In this document: positions 50,481 to 60,002 of the stretch, one piece after another
Position numbering within the stretch: position 1 is the first letter of the stretch
Layout: every line of letters starts with the position of its first letter
Notes under the pieces: generated by a model
Databases searched by the model: none
Seen by the model: the letters and a program-made list of their open reading frames with translations, nothing else
What the model was told of the DNA's origin: nothing
Made by a program: the position numbers and the translations under genes
From: Winogradskya consettensis
GTDB taxonomy: Bacteria; Actinomycetota; Actinomycetes; Mycobacteriales; Micromonosporaceae
Assembly: GCF_018332715.1 (NCBI RefSeq)
Contig: NZ_BOQP01000051.1
Span: 186,001-250,000, forward strand
Direction of reading: 5' to 3'
Length of the DNA stretch: 64,000 nucleotides

Positions 50481-53400
50481 TCCGCTCGACGCCCTTCTGT
50501 CAGGATCCCGATGACGACCGGGCCGGCGCAACCCTTGACGGCCGTGGCGAACGTGAAGATCCGCAGGATCCCCGAGGCGAAGACCAGCCATCCGGCGCGT
50601 TCACCGGTACGCACGGTCAGCGGGGCCGCCACCGTCCTGCCGGCCTTCTGCAGGCATTCCAATGCCACCCAGACCCGGGTCGCCGCGACGCGCGGATCCG
50701 CGTCCCCGCCGAGCAGTGGCAGGAGCTCCGCGTGCCGGCCGATCAGCCCCTGCCACTCGGACAGCGGTCGCGCCTCCACCGTCTCCATGTCGCAGGCGGT
50801 CAGGCCGGGGGCGATCGTGCACAACGTCATCCCGGCGCCGTGCGAGAGGGACACGTGGCGGTCACCGTCCACCTCGGGACGACCGTCCGGACGATGTCGC
50901 AGCACGGTCGGCTCACCGGTCACCCGGCTCACGGCGACGGCAGAGCGTGCCCGCCGTGCTGCCACGAGATCCCCGCCCGGCTCCGGGTCCCGGCCGCCGT
51001 CGGGTTCGAGGGCGACTGCGGTGCCGGTCCCGGCCATCTCGTCGAGCGAGCGCTCCAGGAACGTACCCAGCAGGGCGGGAGCCCACGGCCCCGCTCCGTC
51101 ACCCTTGCGAACGGCGCGCAGGGTGAGGCCCTCCCACCGTTCCACCACCTCGCCGGCTGCGTCGCGCAGAGCGATGTCATACACGTACGTATCGCCGTCG
51201 TGCAGTCGTTCGACAGCGCTGTAGCGGAACTCGCCGTCGCCGGACAGCGCCTCGCCCGCGGGGAAGATCCGCTCGATCCGCGAGGGGAGCAGGGTGGCGT
51301 GCGGTACGCAGACCTGGTTGCCGTGCATAAGAGCGTCCCGCACGCCGGGGTCGCCGAGCAGAAGCCGGCCGGGAAGGTACCCGGCGAACCACGTGACCGG
51401 GCTCGCCTGCACGACGGCGTCGACCTCCCGGGCCGTCGCCCGGTGGTAGCGGCGCAACCGCTGGAAGCGGCCGCCCTGGAACAGCACGTCGCTGTAGAGG
51501 TCGGTGGCGGGATGCAGGTCGACCACCGGCGTCCCGGCCGGTGCCTGGACGGGCGGGCCCTGCGGCACCGGGTGGTCGCCGAAGCGCAGCAGAGCCTGGA
51601 AGTGGTCGGCGCCGAACGCGGTCTCGGCGCTGCGGATGACCACCTCCACGGTGCCGGGCCCGGTCACCACCGCCGCGATCCTGATCCGGGTGGTGCCGTC
51701 GACCGGAACGACGATCGGCCGCAGAAATTCCGCCCGCTCGACCATCGGCGCGTAGCCGGCGCCGAGTGCCGCCGAGCCGACCTGGGCCATCGCCTCCATG
51801 CCGAACACCGCGGGGAACAGCAGGCTGTCGTCGAGCCGGTGGTCGGCGAGGTACAGATCCGTACCGGCGCTGAGGTCCACCTCCGTGATCAGCTCGACAC
51901 CGGCGTAGTGGACCAGCGGCCGCTGCACGAAACGGAGCAGGGGCAGCTCGGGGGTGTCGTACCGGATGGTGTCGATGCCCGAGGTGCGTCCGCTGATCAC
52001 CACGACCGGCGGGCTCTGCGGGTCGGCCAGCAGCCGGCGCAGGACCTCCACCCCTTGGTCGGGCGTGATCGGGGTGATCCCCTCCCGCGTCAGGTTCTCG
52101 ATCACCGACAAGCGCTCGCCCATACCGACGCCCGACCAGACCGACCATTCCAGGCAGATGCTGCGGCAGTGGGGGTTGCGCTGCCCGTACTCGCGGGTCA
52201 GCTCGGCCATCCAGTCGTTCGCGACGGCGTAGTGCGCCTCCCCCCGCAGCCCGGTGCGCCCGATGATGCTGCCGAGCGTGACAAGCAGGCGTATCCGCTG
52301 CGGATCAACCGCGGCCAGTACGGCGCTCAGGCCCTGGACCTTCGGTGCGCAGGCGCGGCGCACGGCGGCCATGTCGACGTTCGGCAGGGCGGCCGGATCG
52401 TTGCTGCCGGCGCCGTGCAGCACCGCTGTCACGGTGCCCAGAGCGGTTGTGAGGTCCCGGACGGCGCGGCCGATCTCGTCCGGATCCGTGACGTCGGCGC
52501 GGGCGTAGTCGACCTTCACGCCCATCTGGGCCATGCGTTCGAGGTTCTCGGCCAGCTCGGCGTCCGCCCGCGGGTCGGAGCGGCCCACGATCGCCAGTCG
52601 CACACCGGTGTCGACGGCGATGGCCAGGGCGCATTCCGCAGTGATTCCCTTGCCGCCACCGGTCACGAGCAGGACGTCGGTCTCGTCGAGCGGTTGCTGC
52701 GACACCTGCGGGACCACCGGCATGACCCGCAGCACCGGGACGGTACGTACGCCGTCGTCGTCGTACATCGCCTCGCTGAAATCGGTCGTCGCCCGGACCT
52801 CGTCGACGACCCGCCGCAGCGATGCCGCGTTTTCCGGCGGGGTGTGCACGATCGTGACCCGTACGGACGGCTTCTCCAGCCGGAGCGTCTTGGCGAGCCC
52901 CGCCGCTCCCCGGCCGGCGTCGACGAGGACGAACCGGTCCGCCACCCGGTCCTTGATGACCTCGTGGGCGCCGTCGAGTGCGAGTTCCAGGTCGGTTTCG
53001 GTGCAGGAAGGCGGCAGGCACACCAGGACACCGGATCCGACACCGGCCTGCTGCAGGGCGTCACGCAGTGCCCGGGCGAACGCGTCGCCGTCCCGGGCAT
53101 GCAACGACCAGGTCCCGTCGGCACCGGTCCCACCGGACGCCGGCAGCGGCGTGGGATCCCGGTCGACGGACCAGGCCCGTGCCCAGCCCGCGGCGCCCGC
53201 GACGGAGTCGGCGACCTCGACGGCGCCGGAGTCCACCCCGGCCCGCAGGTCGTCGATCGTGTCGGCGAGTTCCCGGATGGAGGCGGTGGCGAAGTTCAGC
53301 GGTGACCTGCTGGCCGGGATGCCGAACCTGCTGACGAGCTCGTTGACGACCGTCCCCACGGTGATCGAGCTCAGGTGCAGCTCGTCCAGCAACATGCTGT

Positions 53401-56371
53401 CCTCGTGCACCATGTCGACCGGTAGTTCCGCCCGCTCCGCGGCGAGGCGGCGCAGCAGGTCGACGGTCTGCTCGGTCTGCTCCTCGACGACCGTGATGCC
53501 CGCCGGCGCAACGGTGTCACCCGGGATCGCGTCGGCGGCGGGCTCCGGGCGGGCCCCGTTGCCGGTGCCACCGGGCACGTCGACCATCGGCGCGCTCTCG
53601 CAGGGACTGGTCAGCACGGCGAGCGGGCCGTCGAGCCGCAACGGGCGTACCAGTCGATCGTCGAACAGCGCCGCAGGTACTCCGGCGGCACCCAGTACGT
53701 ACGCGGCGCAGCAGACCTTCAGGAGGCTTACCAGTGTCTCGTCGTCGGTGTCGAGGGCGACCGCCGGCACAGCGGTAGCCCCGGCCGCCAACCGCGACAG
53801 CACCCGTCCGGGGCCGACCTCGACGAACAGATCGACCTCCTGCGCGGCGAGCACGACGGCCTGGTTGAACATCACCGGGTCGGTGATCTGGCGGCGCAGC
53901 AGCGTGACCACGTCCGTGCTGCCGTTGGCCGACTCACCGGTGACGGTCGAGATGATGCGCCGGGCGATGGAGCCCAGGTGCACGCCGTCCAGGGAAGCGG
54001 CGAACGCCTCCGCGGCCGGCGCCACCAGCGGTGAGTGGAACGCGTGGGAGACCGCGAGGGGCGTGGCTCTGATACCCGCGTCTCCGGCGCGCCGGCAGAC
54101 CTCGTCCACCGCTTCGGCCGTGCCGGAGACGACGGTCTGCGCCGGCCCGTTGTACCCGCTGATCACCACGGGAAGGTCCGCAACGAGCGTGGCTACCGCG
54201 TCCGGGCCGGCGACCAGACCGGCCATCGTCCCGGATTCGCTCATCCGGCTCATCGCGTCACCGCGCAACGTCGCGACCCGCAGCAGCGTGTCGTCGTCCA
54301 TCACACCGGCCCAGCGCAGCGCTGCCAGCTCGCCGAGGCTGTGCCCGACGGCCAACGTGGCACTCAGCCCGATGATCGCCAGGGCGTGCAGCCCGGCGAC
54401 CGACCCGGCAGCGATCCGCGGCTGGGCGACCTCCGTGGCCACCATGTCCCCGCCGGTGGGAAGACCGGCTCTGCCGTAGACCCGCCGGACGGAGGGAAAG
54501 CGGCGGCCCAGTGCTCCCCCGCTGGTTCCCGTGCCCGACCCCTGACCGGGGAACAGGAATCCGACCCTGGCGGGGCCGCTCACGTGTCCCAGGAAGATCC
54601 GGTCGTCGCCGGTAACAGCCTGGGTCCGCCCGTCGTCGACGGCCGCCAGGATGCGGTTCAGCTGGCGTTCGGCGTCCTCGGGGCTCACCACCACCGCGGC
54701 GGCACGACATGGCTGATCCCGGAGCCGCTCGCGCAGCATCGCGGCGAGATCCGCCATCTGGGCGTAGGAGACCCGCCCGACGACCTGCGCGATGTCCGCG
54801 ACGCTGTTCCGGAGCTCCGTCCAGGTCGTCCCGGCGAAGGCGAGCATCTCACTGTCCTGGATGGACGCGCTCAGGGACTCCGTACGCGCGTCGAGCGCCG
54901 CCGCCCGCAGCGGACGGCTGTTCTCGACAACGACGTGCGTGTTGATGCCACCGAAGCCCATGGCGGTGATGCCCGCGCGTACGGGCTGCTCCTGGGGCCA
55001 GTTCTCGGCACGCCGCAGCACCCGCAGGGCGGGGTCCTCGCGGCCGAACAGCTCGTGGGGGTCGGGACACCCCAGTGCCGGTGGAAGGACCTCCCGGTGC
55101 ACCGCCATCACCGCCTTGATGAACCCGGCGACACCGGCGGCGGCCTTGGTGTGCCCGATCATCGACTTCACGGAGCTGATCACCGCCGGCGCCGCCGCGC
55201 GGTCCTGGGCCCGCCGGGCCTCGGACAATGCCGTCAGCTCGGTCTGGTCACCGACCTTCGTCCCCGTTCCGTGCCCCTCGAACAGCGCTACCGTTCCGAT
55301 CGGGAAACCGGCCCGCTCGTAAGCGCGGCGCAGTGCCAGTTGATAACCGCTGACCTCGGGCCGGGTGATGCCGCCCTTGCCGTCGGAGGAGATACCCCAG
55401 CCAGCGATGGTGGCGTAGATCCGGTGACCCGCGGCACGCGCCTCGGCCTCGCGCATGAGAACCACCATGCCGCAACCCTCGCCGGGCCAGAAGCCGGTGG
55501 AGCCGCGGTCGTAGACCTTCATCTCCCCCGAGGCCAGCGCGCCCGTCTTGGCGAAACCGATGATCTCGAGCGGATCGATGGAGAGGTCGACGCCGCCGGC
55601 GACCACGACGTCGACGTCCTTGTCATCCAGCGCTCGGCAGGCCGTCGTGATGGACAGCAGGGACGAGGAACACGCACCGTCGACGGTGTAGCCGCCGCCC
55701 TTGAGGTCGAAGTAGTTGCAGATGCGTCCCGCGATGGTGTTCGACAGCGAACCTGCCAGGGTGTCCTCATCAATCGCCGGGAAGGGCCGCTTGTAGTCGG
55801 TCTCCAGACCGTCGAGGAACGCCGCGAGCCGCTCCTGCTCCCATCCCTGCCCGGCCAGCGCCGCGGCGACGGTGCGGCGCACATACGGCCAGCGCAGGCG
55901 GATCTGGTTCGCCCGGGAGAACTCGCCGGTGAGGCTGTTGCCCACGACGACCGCCGTACGCTCGTGCGGCAGCCCTGCCGCCATCGGGAAGCCGGCATCC
56001 GCCAGGGCGGCCGCGGCGACGTCCAGCGCGAGCCAATGGGTGAGATCCGTCGACCGGTACGTGCTGCCCGCGACCCGGTACGACACCCGATCGAATTCCC
56101 AGCCCTCGAGCACCGCCGCGTTGCGGGCGTAGAACCGGTCCGGGGCGGCGGGGTCCGGTGACCAGTAGTCCGTGAGGTTCATCCGCTGATCCGGGAGCCT
56201 GCGGAAGGCACGCCGGCCCGCGATCGCGTTTTCCCACAGCTCCCGGGGACTTGACGCGTCCGGGTACCGGCAAGCCATGCCGACAACGGCGATGGTCGTC
56301 ATAGGGTCCGATCCTCCGTTGTCCTTGTCACGTTCGGTGCTGATGCTGGTGGTGGTGTCGAGTGAAGCCAT
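50477..56371 (-). CDS. pksE: Iterative enediyne polyketide synthase (PKSE)
   Basis: A 1,964-residue single-module PKS with the enediyne order. KS: about 25-460 (GACSSS, GHGTGT, SMIGHTKAAAG). AT: about 560-890 (GHSLGE, HAFH). ACP: about 970-1030, with the attachment Ser in LHLSSI. KR: about 1225-1450 (VTGGGKGI, HYAVAND). DH: about 1500-1750 (ADHRLDDSLLFPAV). C-terminal phosphopantetheinyl transferase: about 1800-1964 (HVSLSHGAG, CDMETVE), which self-activates the ACP. It makes a C14-C16 polyene precursor from malonyl units. Start ATG 56371 sits two bases after the DUF1702 stop with GAGGA; ATG 56302 (GGAGG) is an alternative. It is the core of the cluster. Confidence 0.98.
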   Translation of the reverse strand: MASLDTTTSISTERDKDNGGSDPMTTIAVVGMACRYPDASSPRELWENAIAGRRAFRRLPDQRMNLTDYWSPDPAAPDRFYARNAAVLEGWEFDRVSYRVAGSTYRSTDLTHWLALDVAAAALADAGFPMAAGLPHERTAVVVGNSLTGEFSRANQIRLRWPYVRRTVAAALAGQGWEQERLAAFLDGLETDYKRPFPAIDEDTLAGSLSNTIAGRICNYFDLKGGGYTVDGACSSSLLSITTACRALDDKDVDVVVAGGVDLSIDPLEIIGFAKTGALASGEMKVYDRGSTGFWPGEGCGMVVLMREAEARAAGHRIYATIAGWGISSDGKGGITRPEVSGYQLALRRAYERAGFPIGTVALFEGHGTGTKVGDQTELTALSEARRAQDRAAAPAVISSVKSMIGHTKAAAGVAGFIKAVMAVHREVLPPALGCPDPHELFGREDPALRVLRRAENWPQEQPVRAGITAMGFGGINTHVVVENSRPLRAAALDARTESLSASIQDSEMLAFAGTTWTELRNSVADIAQVVGRVSYAQMADLAAMLRERLRDQPCRAAAVVVSPEDAERQLNRILAAVDDGRTQAVTGDDRIFLGHVSGPARVGFLFPGQGSGTGTSGGALGRRFPSVRRVYGRAGLPTGGDMVATEVAQPRIAAGSVAGLHALAIIGLSATLAVGHSLGELAALRWAGVMDDDTLLRVATLRGDAMSRMSESGTMAGLVAGPDAVATLVADLPVVISGYNGPAQTVVSGTAEAVDEVCRRAGDAGIRATPLAVSHAFHSPLVAPAAEAFAASLDGVHLGSIARRIISTVTGESANGSTDVVTLLRRQITDPVMFNQAVVLAAQEVDLFVEVGPGRVLSRLAAGATAVPAVALDTDDETLVSLLKVCCAAYVLGAAGVPAALFDDRLVRPLRLDGPLAVLTSPCESAPMVDVPGGTGNGARPEPAADAIPGDTVAPAGITVVEEQTEQTVDLLRRLAAERAELPVDMVHEDSMLLDELHLSSITVGTVVNELVSRFGIPASRSPLNFATASIRELADTIDDLRAGVDSGAVEVADSVAGAAGWARAWSVDRDPTPLPASGGTGADGTWSLHARDGDAFARALRDALQQAGVGSGVLVCLPPSCTETDLELALDGAHEVIKDRVADRFVLVDAGRGAAGLAKTLRLEKPSVRVTIVHTPPENAASLRRVVDEVRATTDFSEAMYDDDGVRTVPVLRVMPVVPQVSQQPLDETDVLLVTGGGKGITAECALAIAVDTGVRLAIVGRSDPRADAELAENLERMAQMGVKVDYARADVTDPDEIGRAVRDLTTALGTVTAVLHGAGSNDPAALPNVDMAAVRRACAPKVQGLSAVLAAVDPQRIRLLVTLGSIIGRTGLRGEAHYAVANDWMAELTREYGQRNPHCRSICLEWSVWSGVGMGERLSVIENLTREGITPITPDQGVEVLRRLLADPQSPPVVVISGRTSGIDTIRYDTPELPLLRFVQRPLVHYAGVELITEVDLSAGTDLYLADHRLDDSLLFPAVFGMEAMAQVGSAALGAGYAPMVERAEFLRPIVVPVDGTTRIRIAAVVTGPGTVEVVIRSAETAFGADHFQALLRFGDHPVPQGPPVQAPAGTPVVDLHPATDLYSDVLFQGGRFQRLRRYHRATAREVDAVVQASPVTWFAGYLPGRLLLGDPGVRDALMHGNQVCVPHATLLPSRIERIFPAGEALSGDGEFRYSAVERLHDGDTYVYDIALRDAAGEVVERWEGLTLRAVRKGDGAGPWAPALLGTFLERSLDEMAGTGTAVALEPDGGRDPEPGGDLVAARRARSAVAVSRVTGEPTVLRHRPDGRPEVDGDRHVSLSHGAGMTLCTIAPGLTACDMETVEARPLSEWQGLIGRHAELLPLLGGDADPRVAATRVWVALECLQKAGRTVAAPLTVRTGERAGWLVFASGILRIFTFATAVKGCAGPVVIGILTEGRRAE

Positions 56372-56373
56372 GT

Positions 56374-57336
56374 TTATTCCTCGGCTCCGAATTCCTGCCG
56401 GATACGCCGGCGCCAGATCTCGTAGGCGGGAACATCGCCCGGGACGTCCTCGCCGGGGCGCGACAGATCGCAGATCGCGGCGGCCTCCACGACGGACATC
56501 CCGCACAGCACCTCGGCGGCGAGTTCGTTGTGCGCCACGATGAGCCCGGCCCGTTCCCGGGCCGAGGCGGCGAACGCCGCGCCCTGAGCGAGATGGGGAT
56601 ACAGCTTCCCGGAGACCCGCCGCAGTTCACGGAGCTCGGCGCGGTCCACGCCCCCGGCGTAGGTCGCGGCGAGGCCCACACCGCTGTAGAGATCGGCGTG
56701 CCGGTGCGCCGGGAAACGGTCGAGCAGCTGTTTCACGCACTTCACGTCCGTGCCACCGACGAACCACAGGGCCCGGCCGATCCCCTGGTCGATGGCATGA
56801 TCGGTGTACGGGTGCGAGCCCGATGCCGGGTAGGGGAACCCGGTCTCCCGGTACTGCTCGTGCACGTAGCGCTGGGTCCGGAAATAGGCCTGGTGGAAAC
56901 CGTACCCGTCCATGAGCAGCCAGTGCAGCAGCGGGTCCGGCGCGTGCATCGCTGACCAGCGGAACCGCGGTAGCCGGGCCATCGCCCAGCCCACCCCGAC
57001 GTAGGCCATGTAGACGTGACGGTCGCCGGGGCCCGCCAGGAACTTCTTCGTCTGGCCACCGCCGAACGGCAGGCCGTCACGGACGGCGAATCCCATCGCC
57101 GCCCCCTCGTAGGCGAATCCCTTGAACCGGGTCGGCATCCGCTCCAGCGACGCCAGCGCGTCCGCGGTCCGAGACGCCTCAGCGGCGTAGGCGTATCCCT
57201 CGAGGAAGGAGCTGCCGACGGTTTCCAGCAGGTCCTTCGCGGCCGGGTCCTTCACATGGAAGCCACGCACGGCCACCTTCGTCTCGGAGATGTCGGGTGT
57301 CAGCACCCGACGCCGAAGCTTTCCCAATAGGCTCAC
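56374..57336 (-). CDS. unbL: DUF1702 (UnbL-type) enediyne protein, copy A
   Basis: A 320-residue DUF1702 protein from GTG 57336 (AGGAG nine bases upstream). Conserved stretches: RFKGFAYEGAAMGFAVRD, MAYVGVGWAMARLPR, DGYGFHQAYFRT, DQGIGRALWFVGGTDV and HADLYSGVGLAATYAGG. No signal peptide. UnbL is one of the universal enediyne-associated proteins; its chemistry is unproven. It is immediately upstream of and probably translationally coupled to PKSE, and related to copy B. Confidence 0.93.
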   Translation of the reverse strand: MSLLGKLRRRVLTPDISETKVAVRGFHVKDPAAKDLLETVGSSFLEGYAYAAEASRTADALASLERMPTRFKGFAYEGAAMGFAVRDGLPFGGGQTKKFLAGPGDRHVYMAYVGVGWAMARLPRFRWSAMHAPDPLLHWLLMDGYGFHQAYFRTQRYVHEQYRETGFPYPASGSHPYTDHAIDQGIGRALWFVGGTDVKCVKQLLDRFPAHRHADLYSGVGLAATYAGGVDRAELRELRRVSGKLYPHLAQGAAFAASARERAGLIVAHNELAAEVLCGMSVVEAAAICDLSRPGEDVPGDVPAYEIWRRRIRQEFGAEE

Positions 57337-57409
57337 TTGCTTCTCCTGCTCGTTGGTATTCGCCAGGTGCCTCCCGGTGTCCCGGGACCACCGGCCGGCG
57401 CGGGCGGCA

Positions 57410-58399
57410 TCAGAGAGAGTTCGTGCTGCTGGACGCAAGCTGCGTGCGGACCCGTTCCCGCCACATCTCGTACGCCGGCAGCCCCGCCGACGCCGGCCCG
57501 GTCACCGCGGCATCGTCGGCGAGCACCGACGCGGCGTCGACGTCCACCCCGGCGAGTGCCTGGACGCCGACCCGGGTGTGCTCGGGAACCGTGCCGGAGA
57601 ACGTGCGTGCCCGTGCCGCGAACACCGAACCCTGCGCGAGCGCCGCCGCGTGCCCGCCGGCCCGGCGGCTCATCGCCTGCAGGCTCGGGGCGTCACAGCC
57701 ACCGGCGAAGGTGGCCGCCAGCCCGACACCGCTCCACAGATCGGCCTGCCGCAGCCCGGCGAACGCGGCGACCGCGGTCGCAACCGGTTCGATTCTCGCG
57801 CCGTGGATGAACCACAGGGCGCGGCCGATACCCTGGTCGACGGCGCGCAGGAAGTAGTCGGGGGAGCCCTCCCACGGGTACGGCGCCGGTCGTTTCTGCT
57901 CGCCGACCCAGCGCCCGGTGTCGAAATACGCGCGGTCGAAGCCGTACCCGTCGACGGCCAGCCAGCTCATCGTGGGGTAGTACGGCGTGCCGGTCAGGTC
58001 CGGGACGACGCCCTTCCAGAGCGGGCGAGGCAGGCGGGCCATCGCGAAGCCGATCCCGATGTAGTTCAGGAACGTGTGCACCACTCCCGGGCCGGTGAGC
58101 AGCTCACGTGCCCGGTGACCCCGGGGGCCCATCGCGTCGCGTACGGTCATCGCCATCGTGGCGCCCTCGTAGGCGAATCCCCGCAGGGACGGCTCCACCA
58201 ACGCCAGCCGGGCGTCCAGCTCGGCGGTGCTCCGGCAGTCGACGGCCCACTCGAAGCCGCACACCACCGACTGCGGGATGCGTTCGAGCATCTCGGTGAC
58301 CGGTGACGGATCGACAGGAAATCCGCGCCGGGCGAACCCGACGTCTTCCAGGGCCGGGGCGAGCATCAGCCGCCGCAGAGATCCCACGATCGTAGACAT
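57410..58399 (-). CDS. DUF1702 (UnbL-type) enediyne protein, copy B
   Basis: A 329-residue DUF1702 protein from ATG 58399 (or 58408, where GGCGGG precedes). It shares with copy A SLRGFAYEGATMAMTVRD, YIGIGFAMARLPR, DGYGFDRAYFDTG, DQGIGRALWFIHGARIE and DLWSGVGLAATFAGG, and ends in GLPAYEMWRERVRTQL like copy A. It is the first gene of the core operon; a 73-bp gap separates it from copy A. Tandem copies probably arose by duplication and diverged; whether both are needed is unknown. Confidence 0.9.
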   Translation of the reverse strand: MSTIVGSLRRLMLAPALEDVGFARRGFPVDPSPVTEMLERIPQSVVCGFEWAVDCRSTAELDARLALVEPSLRGFAYEGATMAMTVRDAMGPRGHRARELLTGPGVVHTFLNYIGIGFAMARLPRPLWKGVVPDLTGTPYYPTMSWLAVDGYGFDRAYFDTGRWVGEQKRPAPYPWEGSPDYFLRAVDQGIGRALWFIHGARIEPVATAVAAFAGLRQADLWSGVGLAATFAGGCDAPSLQAMSRRAGGHAAALAQGSVFAARARTFSGTVPEHTRVGVQALAGVDVDAASVLADDAAVTGPASAGLPAYEMWRERVRTQLASSSTNSL

Positions 58400-58624
58400 T
58401 GCGTGCATCCCGCCTTCTCAGTGGCTAGATCGGCCGAGCCGCGATGGACGGCAGCGGATTCATCGTCAGCCATGACACGGCGCAATGCTTCTTCTGCTGT
58501 GCCATAAGCGGACGGTGGTGGGCGCCTGGGCACCGCGCGGCGGGGAAGGGCACGGGAAAAGAGGACGAGAGCCACCACACTCGACACTCTGGGTCCACAT
58601 GCCGCCTCAAGCGAAGGGACCACC
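58400..58624. promoter_or_regulatory. Divergent promoter region of the two enediyne operons
   Basis: A 225-bp noncoding stretch between the divergent starts at 58399 and 58625. It must carry promoters for the core operon and the redox operon. No clear -10/-35 or palindrome could be pinned. Confidence 0.6.
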
Positions 58625-59428
58625 ATGGTCAACCCGGCAAGCCCAACCTCCGACCTCGCCGCGGACTGTGCCGAGCTCGACGCGCTGCTCGGTGAGCTGA
58701 GCACCGACGCCTGGGCGACGCCGACCCCGGCGCCAGGCTGGACCGTCCAGCACCAGGTCGCCCATCTGTGTGCGGTCTTCCGCATGGCGGCGACCGCCGC
58801 CGGCGACCCCGCGGCGTTCAAGGCCATGACGGCCGGGCTCAGCGGCGATTTCGACGCCGACGTCACCGCCGCACTGAGCCGCTACCTCGGCAGCGAGCCC
58901 TCCGCTCTGCTGGCCCGGTGGCGGGTGGAATGGAACGGGGCGGTGCAGGCGCTCGCGGCGCTGCCGCCGGACGCGATGGTGCCGTGGCTGGTACGGCCGC
59001 TTCCCGCCATGGTGCTGGCCGGCGCGGGGATGATGGAGGTCTTCGGGCACGGCCAGGACATCGCGGACGCGGTCGGGGTCACCCCCGTGCGTACCGACCG
59101 GGTCGGGCATCTGGTGAACTTCGCCCACCGGACCTGGGATTTCGGGTTCCAGGCCCGCAATATGCGTACGCCGTCGCAGGAACCGCGGTTCGAGGTGACC
59201 GCGCCGTCCGGCAAGGTCTGGGCCATCGGTCCCGACGACGCGGACACAGTCTCCGGTGACGCCGTGGACCTGTGTCTGCTGGTGACGCGGCGTCGGCACC
59301 GCAACGATCTGCGCCTCTCGGCCTCGGGCCCGGCGGCCGACCTGTGGCTCGACGTCGCCCAGGCCTACCGCGGGCCGGCTGGTGAGGGCCGCCGCCCCGG
59401 TCAGTTCGCTTCCTCCGCGAGCCGGTGA
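58625..59428 (+). CDS. TIGR03084-type DinB/mycothiol maleylpyruvate isomerase-like protein
   Basis: A 267-residue protein with AAGGGA before ATG 58625. The N-terminal four-helix domain has the His in PTPAPGWTVQHQVAHLC and later VFGHGQDIADAVG, forming the three-His metal site of DinB/MDMPI_N folds. The C-terminal half (FEVTAPSGKVWAIGPDD, DAVDLCLLVTRRRHRNDL) is the matching SCP2-like domain. Proteins of this type use mycothiol or metal in isomerisations. It opens the operon divergent from the PKS core. Confidence 0.82.
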   Translation: MVNPASPTSDLAADCAELDALLGELSTDAWATPTPAPGWTVQHQVAHLCAVFRMAATAAGDPAAFKAMTAGLSGDFDADVTAALSRYLGSEPSALLARWRVEWNGAVQALAALPPDAMVPWLVRPLPAMVLAGAGMMEVFGHGQDIADAVGVTPVRTDRVGHLVNFAHRTWDFGFQARNMRTPSQEPRFEVTAPSGKVWAIGPDDADTVSGDAVDLCLLVTRRRHRNDLRLSASGPAADLWLDVAQAYRGPAGEGRRPGQFASSASR

Positions 59429-59459
59429 CGGCGTGGATCCCCGGGGCCCAGGGCTCACC

Positions 59460-60002
59460 ATGACGCAGATCGCGACGCTCGAGGCATTCGCCGACACCAT
59501 CATCCCCGGCTGCAAGAGGACCTCCGACGACCGCGCGATCGCCGGCGTCAGCGAGGACGGCGGAGCTGTCGCGGCTGGCGCCCTGGCGGTGCTCGCCGAC
59601 CCGGCGCTGGGCCTGACCGACGCGCTCGAGGGCATGGCGGGGCTGCTCAACATGCATGCCGGGGCGTACGGGCGCAAACGTGGCCTCACACTCGACGGCA
59701 CCGTACCGGCGCTCGTCGCCCTCTCATTCGACGACCGCACCGCATTGGTCCAGGAACTGACCGGACCCGCGCACTCCGAGCGTGAGGTGTGGTTCGGCGC
59801 CGCGCTGTTCTGCACGATGGCCTTCGACAGCGCCCCGCATCTCCCCACCGCGACCGCGTTGGCCGAGCACCATCCGGGTCTCGAGCTCATCGGTTTCCGG
59901 GCTCCCGACGCCGACGGCCTCTGGCGTTTCGCGGACTTCTCCTACCGCCGTCGGCTCGCCGACCCGCATCCGCAGACCACCGAGACGGGAAGTCCGACAT
60001 GA
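59460..60002 (+). CDS. DUF5987 protein, probable GMC oxidoreductase partner
   Basis: A 180-residue protein from ATG 59460 (GTG 59433 is possible). Composition and features (TLEAFADTIIPG near the N-terminus, GMAGLLNMHAG, FGAALFCTMAFDSAPH, GFRAPDADGLWRFADFSYRR) match the gluconate-2-dehydrogenase-subunit-3-like/DUF5987 group, which is nearly always next to a GMC flavoenzyme. Its stop overlaps the GMC start as ATGA, so both are made together, likely as a complex. No Tat signal is seen. Confidence 0.78.
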   Translation: MTQIATLEAFADTIIPGCKRTSDDRAIAGVSEDGGAVAAGALAVLADPALGLTDALEGMAGLLNMHAGAYGRKRGLTLDGTVPALVALSFDDRTALVQELTGPAHSEREVWFGAALFCTMAFDSAPHLPTATALAEHHPGLELIGFRAPDADGLWRFADFSYRRRLADPHPQTTETGSPT

